A DNA stretch of 64,000 nucleotides, taken from the NCBI RefSeq assembly GCF_026659735.1, contig NZ_JANSKK010000005.1, positions 124,001 through 188,000 of the forward strand, in the 5' to 3' direction. Shown piece by piece: positions 7,926 through 16,962 of the stretch (positions within the stretch are counted from its first letter, which is position 1; every line of letters begins with the position of its first letter). The DNA comes from Staphylococcus pettenkoferi (GTDB lineage Bacteria; Bacillota; Bacilli; Staphylococcales; Staphylococcaceae). Both the position numbers and the translations under genes were made by a program. Under the pieces are notes generated by a model. It had not been told where the DNA came from and did not search any database. It saw only the letters and a program-made list of their open reading frames with translations.

Positions 7926-10235
7926 ATGATAGAGTTAGTTAAATTTAATGTGAACTACGGTTCGATACAAGAACAATTACCGCAACAACTCGTCTTTACT
8001 GTACGTAATGAGAAGACATGGCGTATTCAATCTTCCCAACTTGATGGGTCCGAGTTCAAGTTGGGGAAGACTGCGTACCCAGATGGACTCATTGCAATCT
8101 TTGAATATCAAGAAATGACTTATTACGTTCATGCGAAAGATCAAAAAGTGTATTGTACACCATATTTGAATAATAAGACGGAAGGCAGTCTCAATGTTTC
8201 AATTCAAGCATTACATGAGCGTTTTGAAGTAACGGCGACAGCATTGAGTTATCAGATTAAAGATACGTATAATGATGTCGCTATAGAACTTGATTACAGT
8301 ACGCTATTCGATGTGGGGCGTAAGCCATGGATTACAGATGAGGTCAATCGTGAAGGAGACCCTGCCATTTTTATTAAAATCCAATACACGTCTGACTTCA
8401 CTTTCTTAGAATATACACATGCGAAACGTGATTTTTCTTTTAAAACACATCACATCGATGTTATTTCAGATTCTGAATTACAATTTGACTTTAATAGTGC
8501 GAATGAACTCGTAGTACGAACGTCGACACATCAACAGCGAATTCGTCTCAGTAATTTGAAAAAAGATAAAGATGCACGTCTAGACGATGATTTTTTACGC
8601 CATCAAACACGTCCAATTTATTTAAAGTTAGATAATCAGCTGTATATTATCAGTTATCGTAATGGCAAACTTAGTATCAAGACAGATAAAGAGAATGATT
8701 TACTTTATCAGCGTAGTGAGATTAAAGTGCAGAAGTCATTACGACATCTCATCTTTAGTGGTCAAATTGATTATCATGCGACGATTCGACCTACGGAGTT
8801 AGTGACGAAAGCTGGGGAGTCGCTCGGTAAGGTGAAATGGTCGCGTTCAGGTCAGTTCGAGGCGAAAGTGAAGATTAAGCAGTTACCGCACCTCACTCAA
8901 ATTCACAACACGGTGTTTATGGCACTGAACGGTAAGATCGTTCACCCACTGCATCAAATGAAACAACTCAATGACCAGGCGAAAGTCGTACGTACATTTA
9001 ACTATAAAGGTCATGCGATAATCGTTCGCCGTAATGCGGCAAACAATCTGTCACTGGGGAATCTCCCAGCATTGAAGATTTATCAGCCATGGCATAAGTG
9101 GAAGATTAGTATGGCTGCGAAAGTGGCGCCTATGGTTAAGTTCTTGATGGGGCGTCGTAACGTTAATGTGTATTTTGAAAAAGAAGCCTCTAAAGCTGTA
9201 GAATCCGGTAAATATGTGTTTGAAGCGGCTGCTAGTGATCGTAGCACGAAAGCGACGAACCGCTTTATCTTAGATCGCACATCTCCGCAATACAAAGAGA
9301 TGAAGCAGAAGTTGGGCAAGAAGATTGTTGAGCGCTTTAGCTTTAAGAACTACCTCTACGTCTTTCTTGCAGATTACTTTATCGCTAGTGAATTGAGTAA
9401 TCATGCGATTAACACACGTATTTTTAATGATCGCTTAAATCGTAAAATTCAAGCGACACCACTGTATTTCTTGCAACATGGTATTGTATTCTTAAAGCCA
9501 AGTACGAATTCTAAAAATGTGGGCTTCCATAAACGTAATATGACGAATAATATTAAAAAGGTTGTTGTGAGTTCGAATGTCGAAGCGTCCATCTTTAATG
9601 GTTTGGGATACAACGACTTCGAATTGATGAAAACAGGATTAGCAAAATTCGACAACGCTCATCTTGCGCCAAATGCTGATAAGATTACTTACATGCCAAC
9701 TTGGCGCCCGTGGGAAGAATCGGCTGTCGTAAACGGTGACATTAAGAAGACGACGTACTATCAATCTATGGTAGAAGTGATTCAAGCGTTTGAACAAGCT
9801 GGATTGCTAGATCGTCTACAAATCGCAGCGCACAATAAATTTGCACATTATGCGAAAGATTTATTTAAAGACTATGCGGATTTATTCGTGGAAGATCCGA
9901 CAGATACATTGAAGAATTCCGTGATTTATATCACAGATATTTCTTCGATTATCTTTGATGCGATTAATCATGGTGCTTTCCCAATCTTCTATTGGAAAGA
10001 ATTTGATGACATTATTGAAAAACATGGAGGCACGACGCCGGCTAATCGTGATAACGTGCCAGGTGTAGTGGCAGATGACGAGCACGAACTAGTCGCATTA
10101 GTGCAGAAAGCGATAAATACAAATTATCATTTACCGGAAAAAGTACGTCACAATTACCGTCAAATCAACGAATTTAATGATAATCGCAACACTGAGCGTG
10201 TCATTCAAGAATTAAAAAATGATAAAGTGTTGTGA
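7926..10235 (+). CDS. CDP-glycerol glycerophosphotransferase (TagF-like), second copy
   Basis: This 769-residue family member follows the first in the same operon. The C-terminal catalytic domain shows FLQHG near residue 515 and TDISSIIFD near 670, with PTWRPW between them, the counterpart of PTWRDW in the first copy. The long N-terminal region is beta-rich and diverged from that of the first protein. The two proteins are clearly different, so they probably act in sequence, for example primer and polymerase or two linkages, rather than redundantly. No tag/tar partner genes lie nearby. Confidence 0.82.
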   Translation: MIELVKFNVNYGSIQEQLPQQLVFTVRNEKTWRIQSSQLDGSEFKLGKTAYPDGLIAIFEYQEMTYYVHAKDQKVYCTPYLNNKTEGSLNVSIQALHERFEVTATALSYQIKDTYNDVAIELDYSTLFDVGRKPWITDEVNREGDPAIFIKIQYTSDFTFLEYTHAKRDFSFKTHHIDVISDSELQFDFNSANELVVRTSTHQQRIRLSNLKKDKDARLDDDFLRHQTRPIYLKLDNQLYIISYRNGKLSIKTDKENDLLYQRSEIKVQKSLRHLIFSGQIDYHATIRPTELVTKAGESLGKVKWSRSGQFEAKVKIKQLPHLTQIHNTVFMALNGKIVHPLHQMKQLNDQAKVVRTFNYKGHAIIVRRNAANNLSLGNLPALKIYQPWHKWKISMAAKVAPMVKFLMGRRNVNVYFEKEASKAVESGKYVFEAAASDRSTKATNRFILDRTSPQYKEMKQKLGKKIVERFSFKNYLYVFLADYFIASELSNHAINTRIFNDRLNRKIQATPLYFLQHGIVFLKPSTNSKNVGFHKRNMTNNIKKVVVSSNVEASIFNGLGYNDFELMKTGLAKFDNAHLAPNADKITYMPTWRPWEESAVVNGDIKKTTYYQSMVEVIQAFEQAGLLDRLQIAAHNKFAHYAKDLFKDYADLFVEDPTDTLKNSVIYITDISSIIFDAINHGAFPIFYWKEFDDIIEKHGGTTPANRDNVPGVVADDEHELVALVQKAINTNYHLPEKVRHNYRQINEFNDNRNTERVIQELKNDKVL

Positions 10236-10271
10236 GTTTGAAAATAGAACAGAAAATGATATAAAACATCA

Positions 10272-10318
10272 AAAATGCGCTAGTGGAGGGAACAGCCCTT
10301 TCACCTAGCGCATATTCT
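10272..10318. terminator. Terminator between TagF-like operon and lipoprotein gene
   Basis: The inverted repeat ATGCGCTAG ... CTAGCGCAT lies between two convergent genes. The plus-strand side lacks a clean T run, so efficiency is uncertain. Confidence 0.55.
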
Positions 10319-10323
10319 TATAC

Positions 10324-11520
10324 TTATTTTTTGTTATCTTTGTCTTTGTGTGTTTTATCTTCTTTTTGAGCTGGGGAATAATCGACGCCTTTCGTATATT
10401 CATTAGAGGCATCCCAAAGTAGGAATTCGTTAATACCGTGATCTTTCAATGCTTGAATCTGATCTTGTACAGCTTGAGCATCGTATTCTTTGTAGTTACC
10501 TTCGCCAAGATAGCTTGCTGTGAAATCTTGTAACCAAGGACGAGATTGCGGTTGGTGTTTTCCAGATTTTTTCAACACATCATGTTCACGATCCAAATAT
10601 TTGTCGACGGTTTTATACGGTTCGAGGTCAGGATGGGCAATGCCGAAATCATTTGGGCTCCAGTGAGATGGATAGACCATTGAAGAAATCACATCGACAT
10701 TACCTGCAATTTTAGGGAAACTTTGGCCAATACCTGGCGCTTCTTCAACAGTTGCTGAATAACCGAACACGTCTGCACCAGTCTTCACATCCAATTTATG
10801 TAACGATTTGCGTGCAGTTTTTAAGAAATTAGTGATCGTTTCCACACGTTGTTGAGTATGGTCTGTGTCGTCGCCCTTATATTTACCATTAGAGTAGGAC
10901 AGTTCAGTATCCATGTTCTCAAAGCCTTCAGGGAAGCGGACATAGTCGAATTGCACTTCCTGGAAACCGGCATTTGCGGCAGCTTTAGCGACGTTAATAT
11001 TGTAATCCCAGACTTTTTCACTAAAAGGATTGATAAATTTGTCGCCACCATCACTTTCCCAAACGTCGCCATCTTTCTTCTTAAAGGACCAGTCAGGGTG
11101 TTCTTCAGCGAGCTTAGAATCTTTAAAAGTCACGATACGCGCGATGGAATAAATATGATTCTGTTTTAATGTTTTCATTAACTTCTTCAAATTAACACTT
11201 TCTTGTGTATTCTTCTGAATCAACTTGTTATCAGAATTCAAATTCATCGTAATGTTGCCGCTATCGTCTTTCACATCAATGACCATCGTATTTAAGTCGG
11301 TGTCATTAATAAAGTCAATCAGTTCATCAAACTTGTCCCCTTTGAGTGAATTCGGAGTCACATAAATCCCTTTAACGCCATCTTTTGGATATTTCACTTC
11401 ATTTTTCTTTGCTTGCTCTGATTTGGCAGGATGCTGTTTATCAGATTTAGAATTATCTGTTGTGCCACAAGCAGATAGCACGAGCACACTGGCAGCGAGT
11501 GCAGTCAACAAACGCTTCAT
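10324..11520 (-). CDS. Lipoprotein with DUF4015/glycoside-hydrolase-like TIM barrel
   Basis: This 398-residue lipoprotein has a signal ending in LSAC (lipobox, Cys 18) and a low-complexity Lys-rich linker to about residue 45. The following domain looks like the putative glycoside hydrolase family DUF4015. Typical stretches are GIYVTP, VIDVKDD, VQFDYVRFP and MVYPSHW, as expected for a TIM barrel with acidic residues at strand ends. It sits outside the membrane and may act on a surface glycan. Its convergence with the teichoic-type genes fits but does not prove that. The C-terminus is Lys/Asp-rich. Confidence 0.8.
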   Translation of the reverse strand: MKRLLTALAASVLVLSACGTTDNSKSDKQHPAKSEQAKKNEVKYPKDGVKGIYVTPNSLKGDKFDELIDFINDTDLNTMVIDVKDDSGNITMNLNSDNKLIQKNTQESVNLKKLMKTLKQNHIYSIARIVTFKDSKLAEEHPDWSFKKKDGDVWESDGGDKFINPFSEKVWDYNINVAKAAANAGFQEVQFDYVRFPEGFENMDTELSYSNGKYKGDDTDHTQQRVETITNFLKTARKSLHKLDVKTGADVFGYSATVEEAPGIGQSFPKIAGNVDVISSMVYPSHWSPNDFGIAHPDLEPYKTVDKYLDREHDVLKKSGKHQPQSRPWLQDFTASYLGEGNYKEYDAQAVQDQIQALKDHGINEFLLWDASNEYTKGVDYSPAQKEDKTHKDKDNKK

Positions 11521-11653
11521 TTTGCGTCATCCCCTTAGTTTTATTTAATAAGTTATTTAATATGCTTGTGAAATAAATAACTTCTGTTCACTTATATTTT
11601 ATCTAATTTGTAGAAGTTCAACAATAGTTGAAATCCTTTGTCACAGGAAATAT

Positions 11654-11690
11654 AAAAAACGACGAGGACTGAATTTCATCAATCCTCGTC
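11654..11690 (-). terminator. Rho-independent terminator of the small minus-strand gene
   Basis: The inverted repeat GACGAGGA ... TCCTCGTC is followed on the minus strand by GTTTTTT. It separates the 131-residue unknown from the lipoprotein gene downstream. Confidence 0.75.
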
Positions 11691-11740
11691 TTAAAGTATT
11701 AAAATATGAATTTTAATCCTCCCATAGACTGCGGGAAGTC

Positions 11741-12136
11741 TTAAACAAATTGTCCGTCCTCATAAATAACGCGTTCTTTCTCACCTTTAATAAACGCATC
11801 GAAGTTCTTGTTATTAAAATCAGTAAGTATCGTTCTTGATGTTTTATACTGAATGCTTTCGTTATCTTTACTTTCAACTAACATTTTTCGGAAAAAGAAT
11901 CCTTTTTTCAAAGTAACACGTTTAAGTTGACTGTAATCTAATATATCTGCACTTTTAATTTCAAAATCTTTAAAACCTACTTCTGTAATAGCGAGTAGAT
12001 CATCATCAAAATAATAAACTTCAAGATTATGTTGTCCCCTTTGACCTACCAACATACGTCCAGATCTAAATGTATGATCAGGTCTCTTTAAAGATAAATA
12101 ATCTAATATATCGTTTTCGCGAACTTTCATATTCAT
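11741..12136 (-). CDS. Unknown small soluble protein
   Basis: This gene encodes 131 residues with no signal peptide or membrane helix. I do not recognise a family. The sequence alternates short beta-prone stretches with charged turns, as in a PH-like or beta-barrel domain, and nothing catalytic is evident. The start has a purine-rich site (AAGGGG) nine bases upstream. A second ATG two codons in is an alternative. It is a single-gene unit diverging from the next gene. Confidence 0.6.
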   Translation of the reverse strand: MNMKVRENDILDYLSLKRPDHTFRSGRMLVGQRGQHNLEVYYFDDDLLAITEVGFKDFEIKSADILDYSQLKRVTLKKGFFFRKMLVESKDNESIQYKTSRTILTDFNNKNFDAFIKGEKERVIYEDGQFV

Positions 12137-12285
12137 AGTTGTATACCCCTTATATATTTATTATTTTAATTATATTATAGTATAGATAAACAATGATTGA
12201 AACCGCTTTCTAAAATTTTTATAATAAAGTTGAACAGAAAATAGAGATAAGCTGTTTTTAAACCAAACATTTGAGGAGTAATGAT

Positions 12286-12885
12286 ATGAGTGAGTTTTTA
12301 GCAGCGATCGCCGGAGGTATCTTATCCCTTGTGGGTACAATATTTATGATGAAATGGCAATTTAAGCGAGAGGATGACATACGTAATAAAGATTATGATA
12401 ATGAAATTATTAGTATGATTGATCTCGTTACATATAAAGCTGCAAAAGTCAGAAATACAGAATTTACTTATAAAAATGCGAATTATAATCAGCCTTTTAC
12501 TACCGACCGTTTCGCGGAAACCAAGCATTACTTTAAGCTCTTAGATGATCAGCTTCAAGAACTGATTCTGAAAGTCAGTCATCACAGCGATAACCCACAT
12601 GATAAAATTCAAAAGTTATTACAACATTATGAGCCTGTAGAGAAACAGTTCAATACGTTAACTATTGCATTTGAAATCTACACAAACAACTTTGAACATA
12701 CTGATCGTAACGCTATCGTTTATTCAAAACGTAAATTAGATGAAAATATCGGTAATTTTATTGAGAATATTAGTCGATTCGCAGGAACAGAGTACCATCA
12801 TAGTGTATATCAGCCCGCGCTCAATCCATTAGTTAACAAAGCTGATGCGATTACATTAAATAATGGAAATTATAATAAGAAATAG
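12286..12885 (+). CDS. Unknown single-pass membrane protein
   Basis: This 199-residue protein has an N-terminal membrane helix (about residues 3-22, AAIAGGILSLVGTIF) and a charged, probably helical cytoplasmic body. I do not recognise the family; the layout (one helix, then a helical domain) resembles many small phage- or stress-related proteins. The ATG at 12286 has GAGGAG seven bases upstream, better than a TTG 15 bases earlier. It is more AT-rich than the neighbouring siderophore genes. Confidence 0.6.
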   Translation: MSEFLAAIAGGILSLVGTIFMMKWQFKREDDIRNKDYDNEIISMIDLVTYKAAKVRNTEFTYKNANYNQPFTTDRFAETKHYFKLLDDQLQELILKVSHHSDNPHDKIQKLLQHYEPVEKQFNTLTIAFEIYTNNFEHTDRNAIVYSKRKLDENIGNFIENISRFAGTEYHHSVYQPALNPLVNKADAITLNNGNYNKK

Positions 12886-12888
12886 ACT

Positions 12889-12936
12889 TACACCAACACT
12901 AGACTAAGTACGCTTATAGCTTGGTCTGGTGTTTTA
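12889..12936 (+). terminator. Terminator after the membrane protein gene
   Basis: ACACCA ... TGGTGT with an inner AGACTAAG/CTTGGTCT pairing is followed by TTTT. Confidence 0.6.
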
Positions 12937-12979
12937 CTTATTTTGAGTTTCAAATGAACTTTAAATATTTTTAATATTG

Positions 12980-13007
12980 TGTATAATAAATGTGAAAGGG
13001 CTTACAT
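12980..13007 (+). promoter_or_regulatory. Promoter of first paralogous lipoprotein gene
   Basis: GTGTATAAT (-10 TATAAT at 12982-12987) is followed by TGAAAGGGCTTACA. The same block occurs upstream of the second paralogue, so promoter and leader were duplicated with the gene. No strong -35 is seen. Confidence 0.55.
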
Positions 13008-13113
13008 ACAAATATTATTTCTTTTACGACTATAAATAATACATAAAATCATAGTAGCTCAATTAAAAATGTAGGTCATCATGATTGGGTTGAAGTTTAT
13101 GGAGGTTATAGGG

Positions 13114-13908
13114 ATGAAAAAGTTGTTTGTAGCAAGTGGAGCGGCTTTATTATTGCTTACAGGATGCGGACAAGGTCAAGGTGAAGATGGGAACAAGGCA
13201 CATTCTCAACAGGAAAAAGTCTCTCAATTATCAGAGAATCAACGTCTTGCGCTCGCATTTTATGATAATAATAGTAAAGATTATATGTTGTCTAAAAATG
13301 ATATATTGACTGGTTTTTACACGTATAAAGGTCAAAATGGAGATGAGAAACGACAAATTAATCATCTCGTTTTACAAAAAGTGGGAGATGTGGATAATGC
13401 GCCGAAAGGGATGAAGTTCTATACAGTTCATCCTCAAACTAGAGAAGCAGAATCTGTGATTGGCGTAAGTAAGACGAAGTTGTTTATAGGAAGTACACAG
13501 GCTCAACTTCAAGACTATTCACAGATGTTGAATAATGGTAAAGAAATTAAAGTGAAAGATTTATATAAGAAACACAAGAATCACCGAGCTTGGCCTGAAT
13601 TAACTGATAAAGTGAAGAAAGCGAAGAAAGAATCAGATGTAGAAGATGCAGACACAGGTACTACAACGATGGCTCATATGCGTTCACAAATGTATCATCA
13701 GATATCAGAATTTGAAGGAAAAGAGCTAAGTGATAAATATTTATGGGATAATGTCAGCTTTGATGATTCTGACCATTGGACAGTGAGCTACCGTAATAAA
13801 GACGGGGAAGTGTTAGGTACTTATACGATTAAAGATAATAAAATTGTGAAGTACGATAAGAATGGTAAAAAAGTGAAGAGTAAAAAGATTAAAAGTGAAG
13901 ATCGGTAA
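13114..13908 (+). CDS. Lipoprotein of unknown function, intact paralogue
   Basis: This 264-residue lipoprotein has a lipobox LLTGC. I do not recognise a named family. Its C-terminal half has a repeated pattern shared with the downstream gene: HRAWPELT, TTMAHMRSQ, YLWDNVSFDD, then a YDKNG tail rich in Lys. The ATG has GGAGGT seven bases upstream. An upstream in-frame ATG would only add residues before the signal peptide. It is the intact member of a tandem duplication. Confidence 0.75.
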   Translation: MKKLFVASGAALLLLTGCGQGQGEDGNKAHSQQEKVSQLSENQRLALAFYDNNSKDYMLSKNDILTGFYTYKGQNGDEKRQINHLVLQKVGDVDNAPKGMKFYTVHPQTREAESVIGVSKTKLFIGSTQAQLQDYSQMLNNGKEIKVKDLYKKHKNHRAWPELTDKVKKAKKESDVEDADTGTTTMAHMRSQMYHQISEFEGKELSDKYLWDNVSFDDSDHWTVSYRNKDGEVLGTYTIKDNKIVKYDKNGKKVKSKKIKSEDR

Positions 13909-14063
13909 TAAAGTTAGGAGAATTAAGTAACGCATTTCGTGATTTGAAAAAGTAGTCACGAGAAAGCAATAAATATTCTCCATCGATAGCTTGCTGTATT
14001 TGTTCCGTAATTTAAAGACACCTCTGTGCTTTGAGATTGAATACTCAAATTTGAGTAGAGTTG

Positions 14064-14091
14064 TGTATAATTAACATGAAAGGGCTTACAC
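14064..14091 (+). promoter_or_regulatory. Promoter of second paralogous lipoprotein gene
   Basis: GTGTATAAT (-10 at 14066-14071) and GAAAGGGCTTACA match the block before the first paralogue. It shows that the interrupted gene still has its promoter. Confidence 0.5.
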
Positions 14092-14142
14092 AAAGAAAAT
14101 ATCTCTTTTTACTATAAATGAAAAAGTATGGAGGTTACAGCG

Positions 14143-15105
14143 ATGAAAAAACTTCTATTAACGAGTGGTACAGCTTTACTATTACTTGCGGCATGTGGCC
14201 AGAGTCATGAACATGATGGTCATCACACAAAGAAAGAGAGTCAAGAACACAAAGAAGAGAAAGCACATAAAGAAACACACAAACAGCACGAAGAGAAAGC
14301 GCATCAAAAATTTAAAAAGAAAGATAATCAAGATGCAGAAAAATCCCAAGGCCATAAAGATAAGCAAGCGCAATCTGAACAAGCGGATGCGTTCTCTCAA
14401 TTGTCAGAAGATCAGCGTCTTGCTTTGGCATTCTACGCTCAAACGAAGCAGAAACATATATTGACGAAAAATGAAGTTCTTACAGGCTTCTACACGGCAA
14501 ATGCACCTGCGGGTAAAATGAATTATATTATTAATCATTTAATATTAAAACAGGAACTCAATGTGAGTAATGCGCCGGAAGGGATGAAGTTCTATTCGCT
14601 ATATCCAGGTGTAGAGGACGGAGCTTCAATTATCGGGGTAAATGATTCTAAAATATTTGTTGGCGTGACATAAACGACGGTCGTGGCCTACAATGATTTG
14701 CTCAAAAATGGTGAAGAAGTGAAGATTAAAGATCTATATGATAAATATAAAAATCATCGCGCTTGGCCTGAACTGACGGAAAAAGTGAAACAAGCGAAAA
14801 AAGAACCTGACACGGACAGTGCTGCCGCTCTCCCTACAACGATGGCGCATATGCGATCTCAAATTTATCAACTCATTCAAGACTTTGAAGGGCATCCTCT
14901 TGATAAGCAATACTTATGGGATAACGTGAGTTTTGATGATCCAAAGCATCCAGACGTTTGGACTATGAAATATCGTAATCAAGATGGAGAGTTGCTTGGT
15001 TCATATTCACCGGCGGAAGATGGTCAGATTGTTAAATATGATCAAAACGGTAACGAAGTAGCTCGTAAACATGTGAAATTTAAAGATGAAGTCAATGCGC
15101 AATAG
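14143..15105 (+). pseudogene. Paralogous lipoprotein gene interrupted by an in-frame stop
   Basis: The reading frame starts with a signal peptide and lipobox (LLAAC), then a His/Glu/Lys-rich linker of about 60 residues absent from the upstream paralogue. It then follows that paralogue until a TAA at 14671-14673. The same frame continues without a shift and matches the rest of the paralogue (HRAWPELT, TTMAHMRSQ, YLWDNVSFDD). At the stop the paralogue has Gln (STQAQL against VT*TTV), so one C-to-T change from CAA explains it. A GTG/ATG-less restart is unlikely to give an exported product. It could be a sequencing error; a read check decides. Confidence 0.75.
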
Positions 15106-15243
15106 CATTACGTAAATGAATGAGGAAATACGACGTCAAAATATAATAATTTAAGACGCCGGGTAGTCTTAAAAATGATTTATCGTGCGATTTTATAAGT
15201 AAATATGGAATAGTACAACAAATCTCTCACACTTTCTTAAAAT

Positions 15244-15306
15244 AAAAGCTTCAACGGGAACACTAAAGACAAGTCAGTCTTAATCGTCGTTCTGGTTGAA
15301 GCTTTT
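15244..15306. terminator. Long hairpin between lipoprotein pseudogene and esterase gene
   Basis: AAAAGCTTCAAC and GTTGAAGCTTTT pair around a loop of about 40 bases, with A/T runs on both sides, so it can work in both directions. Confidence 0.7.
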
Positions 15307-15323
15307 CTGCGTGGCGCATCATT

Positions 15324-16016
15324 CTAAAATAACTGTCCGACGCCACGTTTAAAGTATTTCTTAAAATAGCGTGGTCTATGAATACCGCGTCGGGATGTTT
15401 CGAAGTATAACGAGGCATCTTGATTCAATAGAGATGCTTGTAACAGACGTTGACCTTCTAAGCTCTTCGGCACCATCTCTTTAAGGCGATGCGTATGGCG
15501 AATACCTTCTTTCAAACCTACGTACCAATAGATATCTACCGCTGCGGAAATTGGCATTTCACGTTCCATAAATTCAATAAAGTGAGGGTACCATAGTGAT
15601 GGTGAGATCAGCAGGAACTTCCCAAAGGTTTCTGGATAGCGATAAAGCGCGTATAACGCGACGAGTGCCCCATACGAAGCGCCACTGATACCCAGTTTCT
15701 CTCGCTTATCGCAAATGCGAAATTGCGCGCGTAAATCAGGAATTAATTTTTCCACCAACCAATCTAAGTATTGATCCGCTTGTCCCTTAGTTTCTTGGTC
15801 ATTCACTTGGGCTGCCCAGGGTGTAAAGTCGTGTGCACGCTCAGGTGATGTGATGCCAATAAAAATAATCTCACTTTTTAACTTTTTAAATAAATCGTCG
15901 CCATCGTGAACGATTAATGCAGGATAACGACTATCGCATGCTTGATAATAACTGCGTGGTAACTTAACAGTAATGTGATAACCGTCCTTGTCGAAGTGAA
16001 ATACAAACTGTTTCAT
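15324..16016 (-). CDS. Esterase-D/Fes-like alpha/beta hydrolase, Fur-regulated
   Basis: This 230-residue alpha/beta hydrolase resembles the ferric-enterobactin esterase / esterase D family. It has HDGDD near residue 37 and the nucleophile elbow GASYG (Ser 114). No signal peptide is present, so it acts in the cytosol. The start is the ATG at 16016 behind GGGAGG; a TTG 15 bases earlier lies inside that site. It diverges from the siderophore operon across a perfect Fur palindrome, so a role in hydrolysing an imported ferric siderophore is a fair inference. Confidence 0.8.
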   Translation of the reverse strand: MKQFVFHFDKDGYHITVKLPRSYYQACDSRYPALIVHDGDDLFKKLKSEIIFIGITSPERAHDFTPWAAQVNDQETKGQADQYLDWLVEKLIPDLRAQFRICDKREKLGISGASYGALVALYALYRYPETFGKFLLISPSLWYPHFIEFMEREMPISAAVDIYWYVGLKEGIRHTHRLKEMVPKSLEGQRLLQASLLNQDASLYFETSRRGIHRPRYFKKYFKRGVGQLF

Positions 16017-16065
16017 TACGTAGCCTCCCAAATAAGTACTTGTAGATAGTTACTATTATGCTATA

Positions 16066-16084
16066 ATTGATAATGATTATCAAT
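16066..16084. promoter_or_regulatory. Fur box 1, divergent promoter
   Basis: ATTGATAATGATTATCAAT is a perfect 9-1-9 palindrome matching the Fur consensus. It overlaps a plus-strand -10 TATAAT (16062-16067) with a -35-like TTGTAG 16 bases upstream. It should control both the methyltransferase operon and the divergent esterase. Confidence 0.9.
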
Positions 16085-16125
16085 ATCATACACTCATTTT
16101 ACCTAACTCAAAGGAGAGAACAGCT

Positions 16126-16962
16126 ATGACACAACTGCAAGGTATACCTGAATCGTTATTGATTCCACTAGCAGCACGAAGTTACGAAACCGAGCGTCCT
16201 CGCGGCATTATCGAAGATTCGTTATCTCAGAAGATCATGGCCTCATTAGATTATGACTTTGATAAGTTTAGGGGCTCATGGATGACGCAAGTCGGTATCA
16301 GTGTGCGCACATGGTTAATCGACCAACTTGTGTTGCGTTTTATTCAACAAGCGAGACGGCCGCTCATCATCAATATCGGGTGCGGTTTAGATACGAGAAG
16401 ACAGCGTTTGAATCTGGAAGACATCCCGTGGATTGATTTAGATGTACCGGAAGTCATCTTACTCAGGAAACAGTTCTTCACAGAGACGGAACTCAATCGG
16501 TTCATAGCGAAATCGATGTTAGATGAGACGTGGATGGATGATGTGATGACTTGGTCCTCCTATTCCAAGAAGAGTGAAATTCTCATCATTGTTGAAGGCG
16601 TGTTGATGTACTTTGAGCGTAGCGAAGTGCAGCAGTTTTTCAATTTCGTCAGTCAGAAGTTCAGCCAGCATCAACGCCAGATGATTGTTGAATGTTGTTC
16701 ACAGCTCATGGCCGACCATACGCAATACCATCCCACTGTTTCTCGATTGGATTCAAGGCCAAGTTTCAAATTTGGCTATAATCGTTTGCCGGATTTCGTA
16801 AAAATACTTCCACAAACGTTGCGTGTCAGTTCAGAACATAGCCTGTTTGACTATTATTCACATCGGTGGAAAGGGTTAGGCATATTGAGATGGATACCTT
16901 ATTTGAAATATCGTTTGAATAATAAAATTGTCGTTATTGGACAAAGGGAGAGAGAAATATGA
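16126..16962 (+). CDS. SAM-dependent methyltransferase, LCMT-like, in the iron regulon
   Basis: This 278-residue protein looks like the leucine carboxyl methyltransferase-like (LCMT/PPM1) group of class I methyltransferases. NIGCGLDTR (about 83-91) is motif I, and VEGVLMYFE near residue 161 is the typical motif of this group. Such bacterial members methylate small carboxyl or hydroxyl groups. It lies directly behind a Fur box and overlaps the next gene by ATGA. A link to siderophore chemistry is therefore inferred, not shown; the substrate is unknown. Confidence 0.8.
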   Translation: MTQLQGIPESLLIPLAARSYETERPRGIIEDSLSQKIMASLDYDFDKFRGSWMTQVGISVRTWLIDQLVLRFIQQARRPLIINIGCGLDTRRQRLNLEDIPWIDLDVPEVILLRKQFFTETELNRFIAKSMLDETWMDDVMTWSSYSKKSEILIIVEGVLMYFERSEVQQFFNFVSQKFSQHQRQMIVECCSQLMADHTQYHPTVSRLDSRPSFKFGYNRLPDFVKILPQTLRVSSEHSLFDYYSHRWKGLGILRWIPYLKYRLNNKIVVIGQREREI

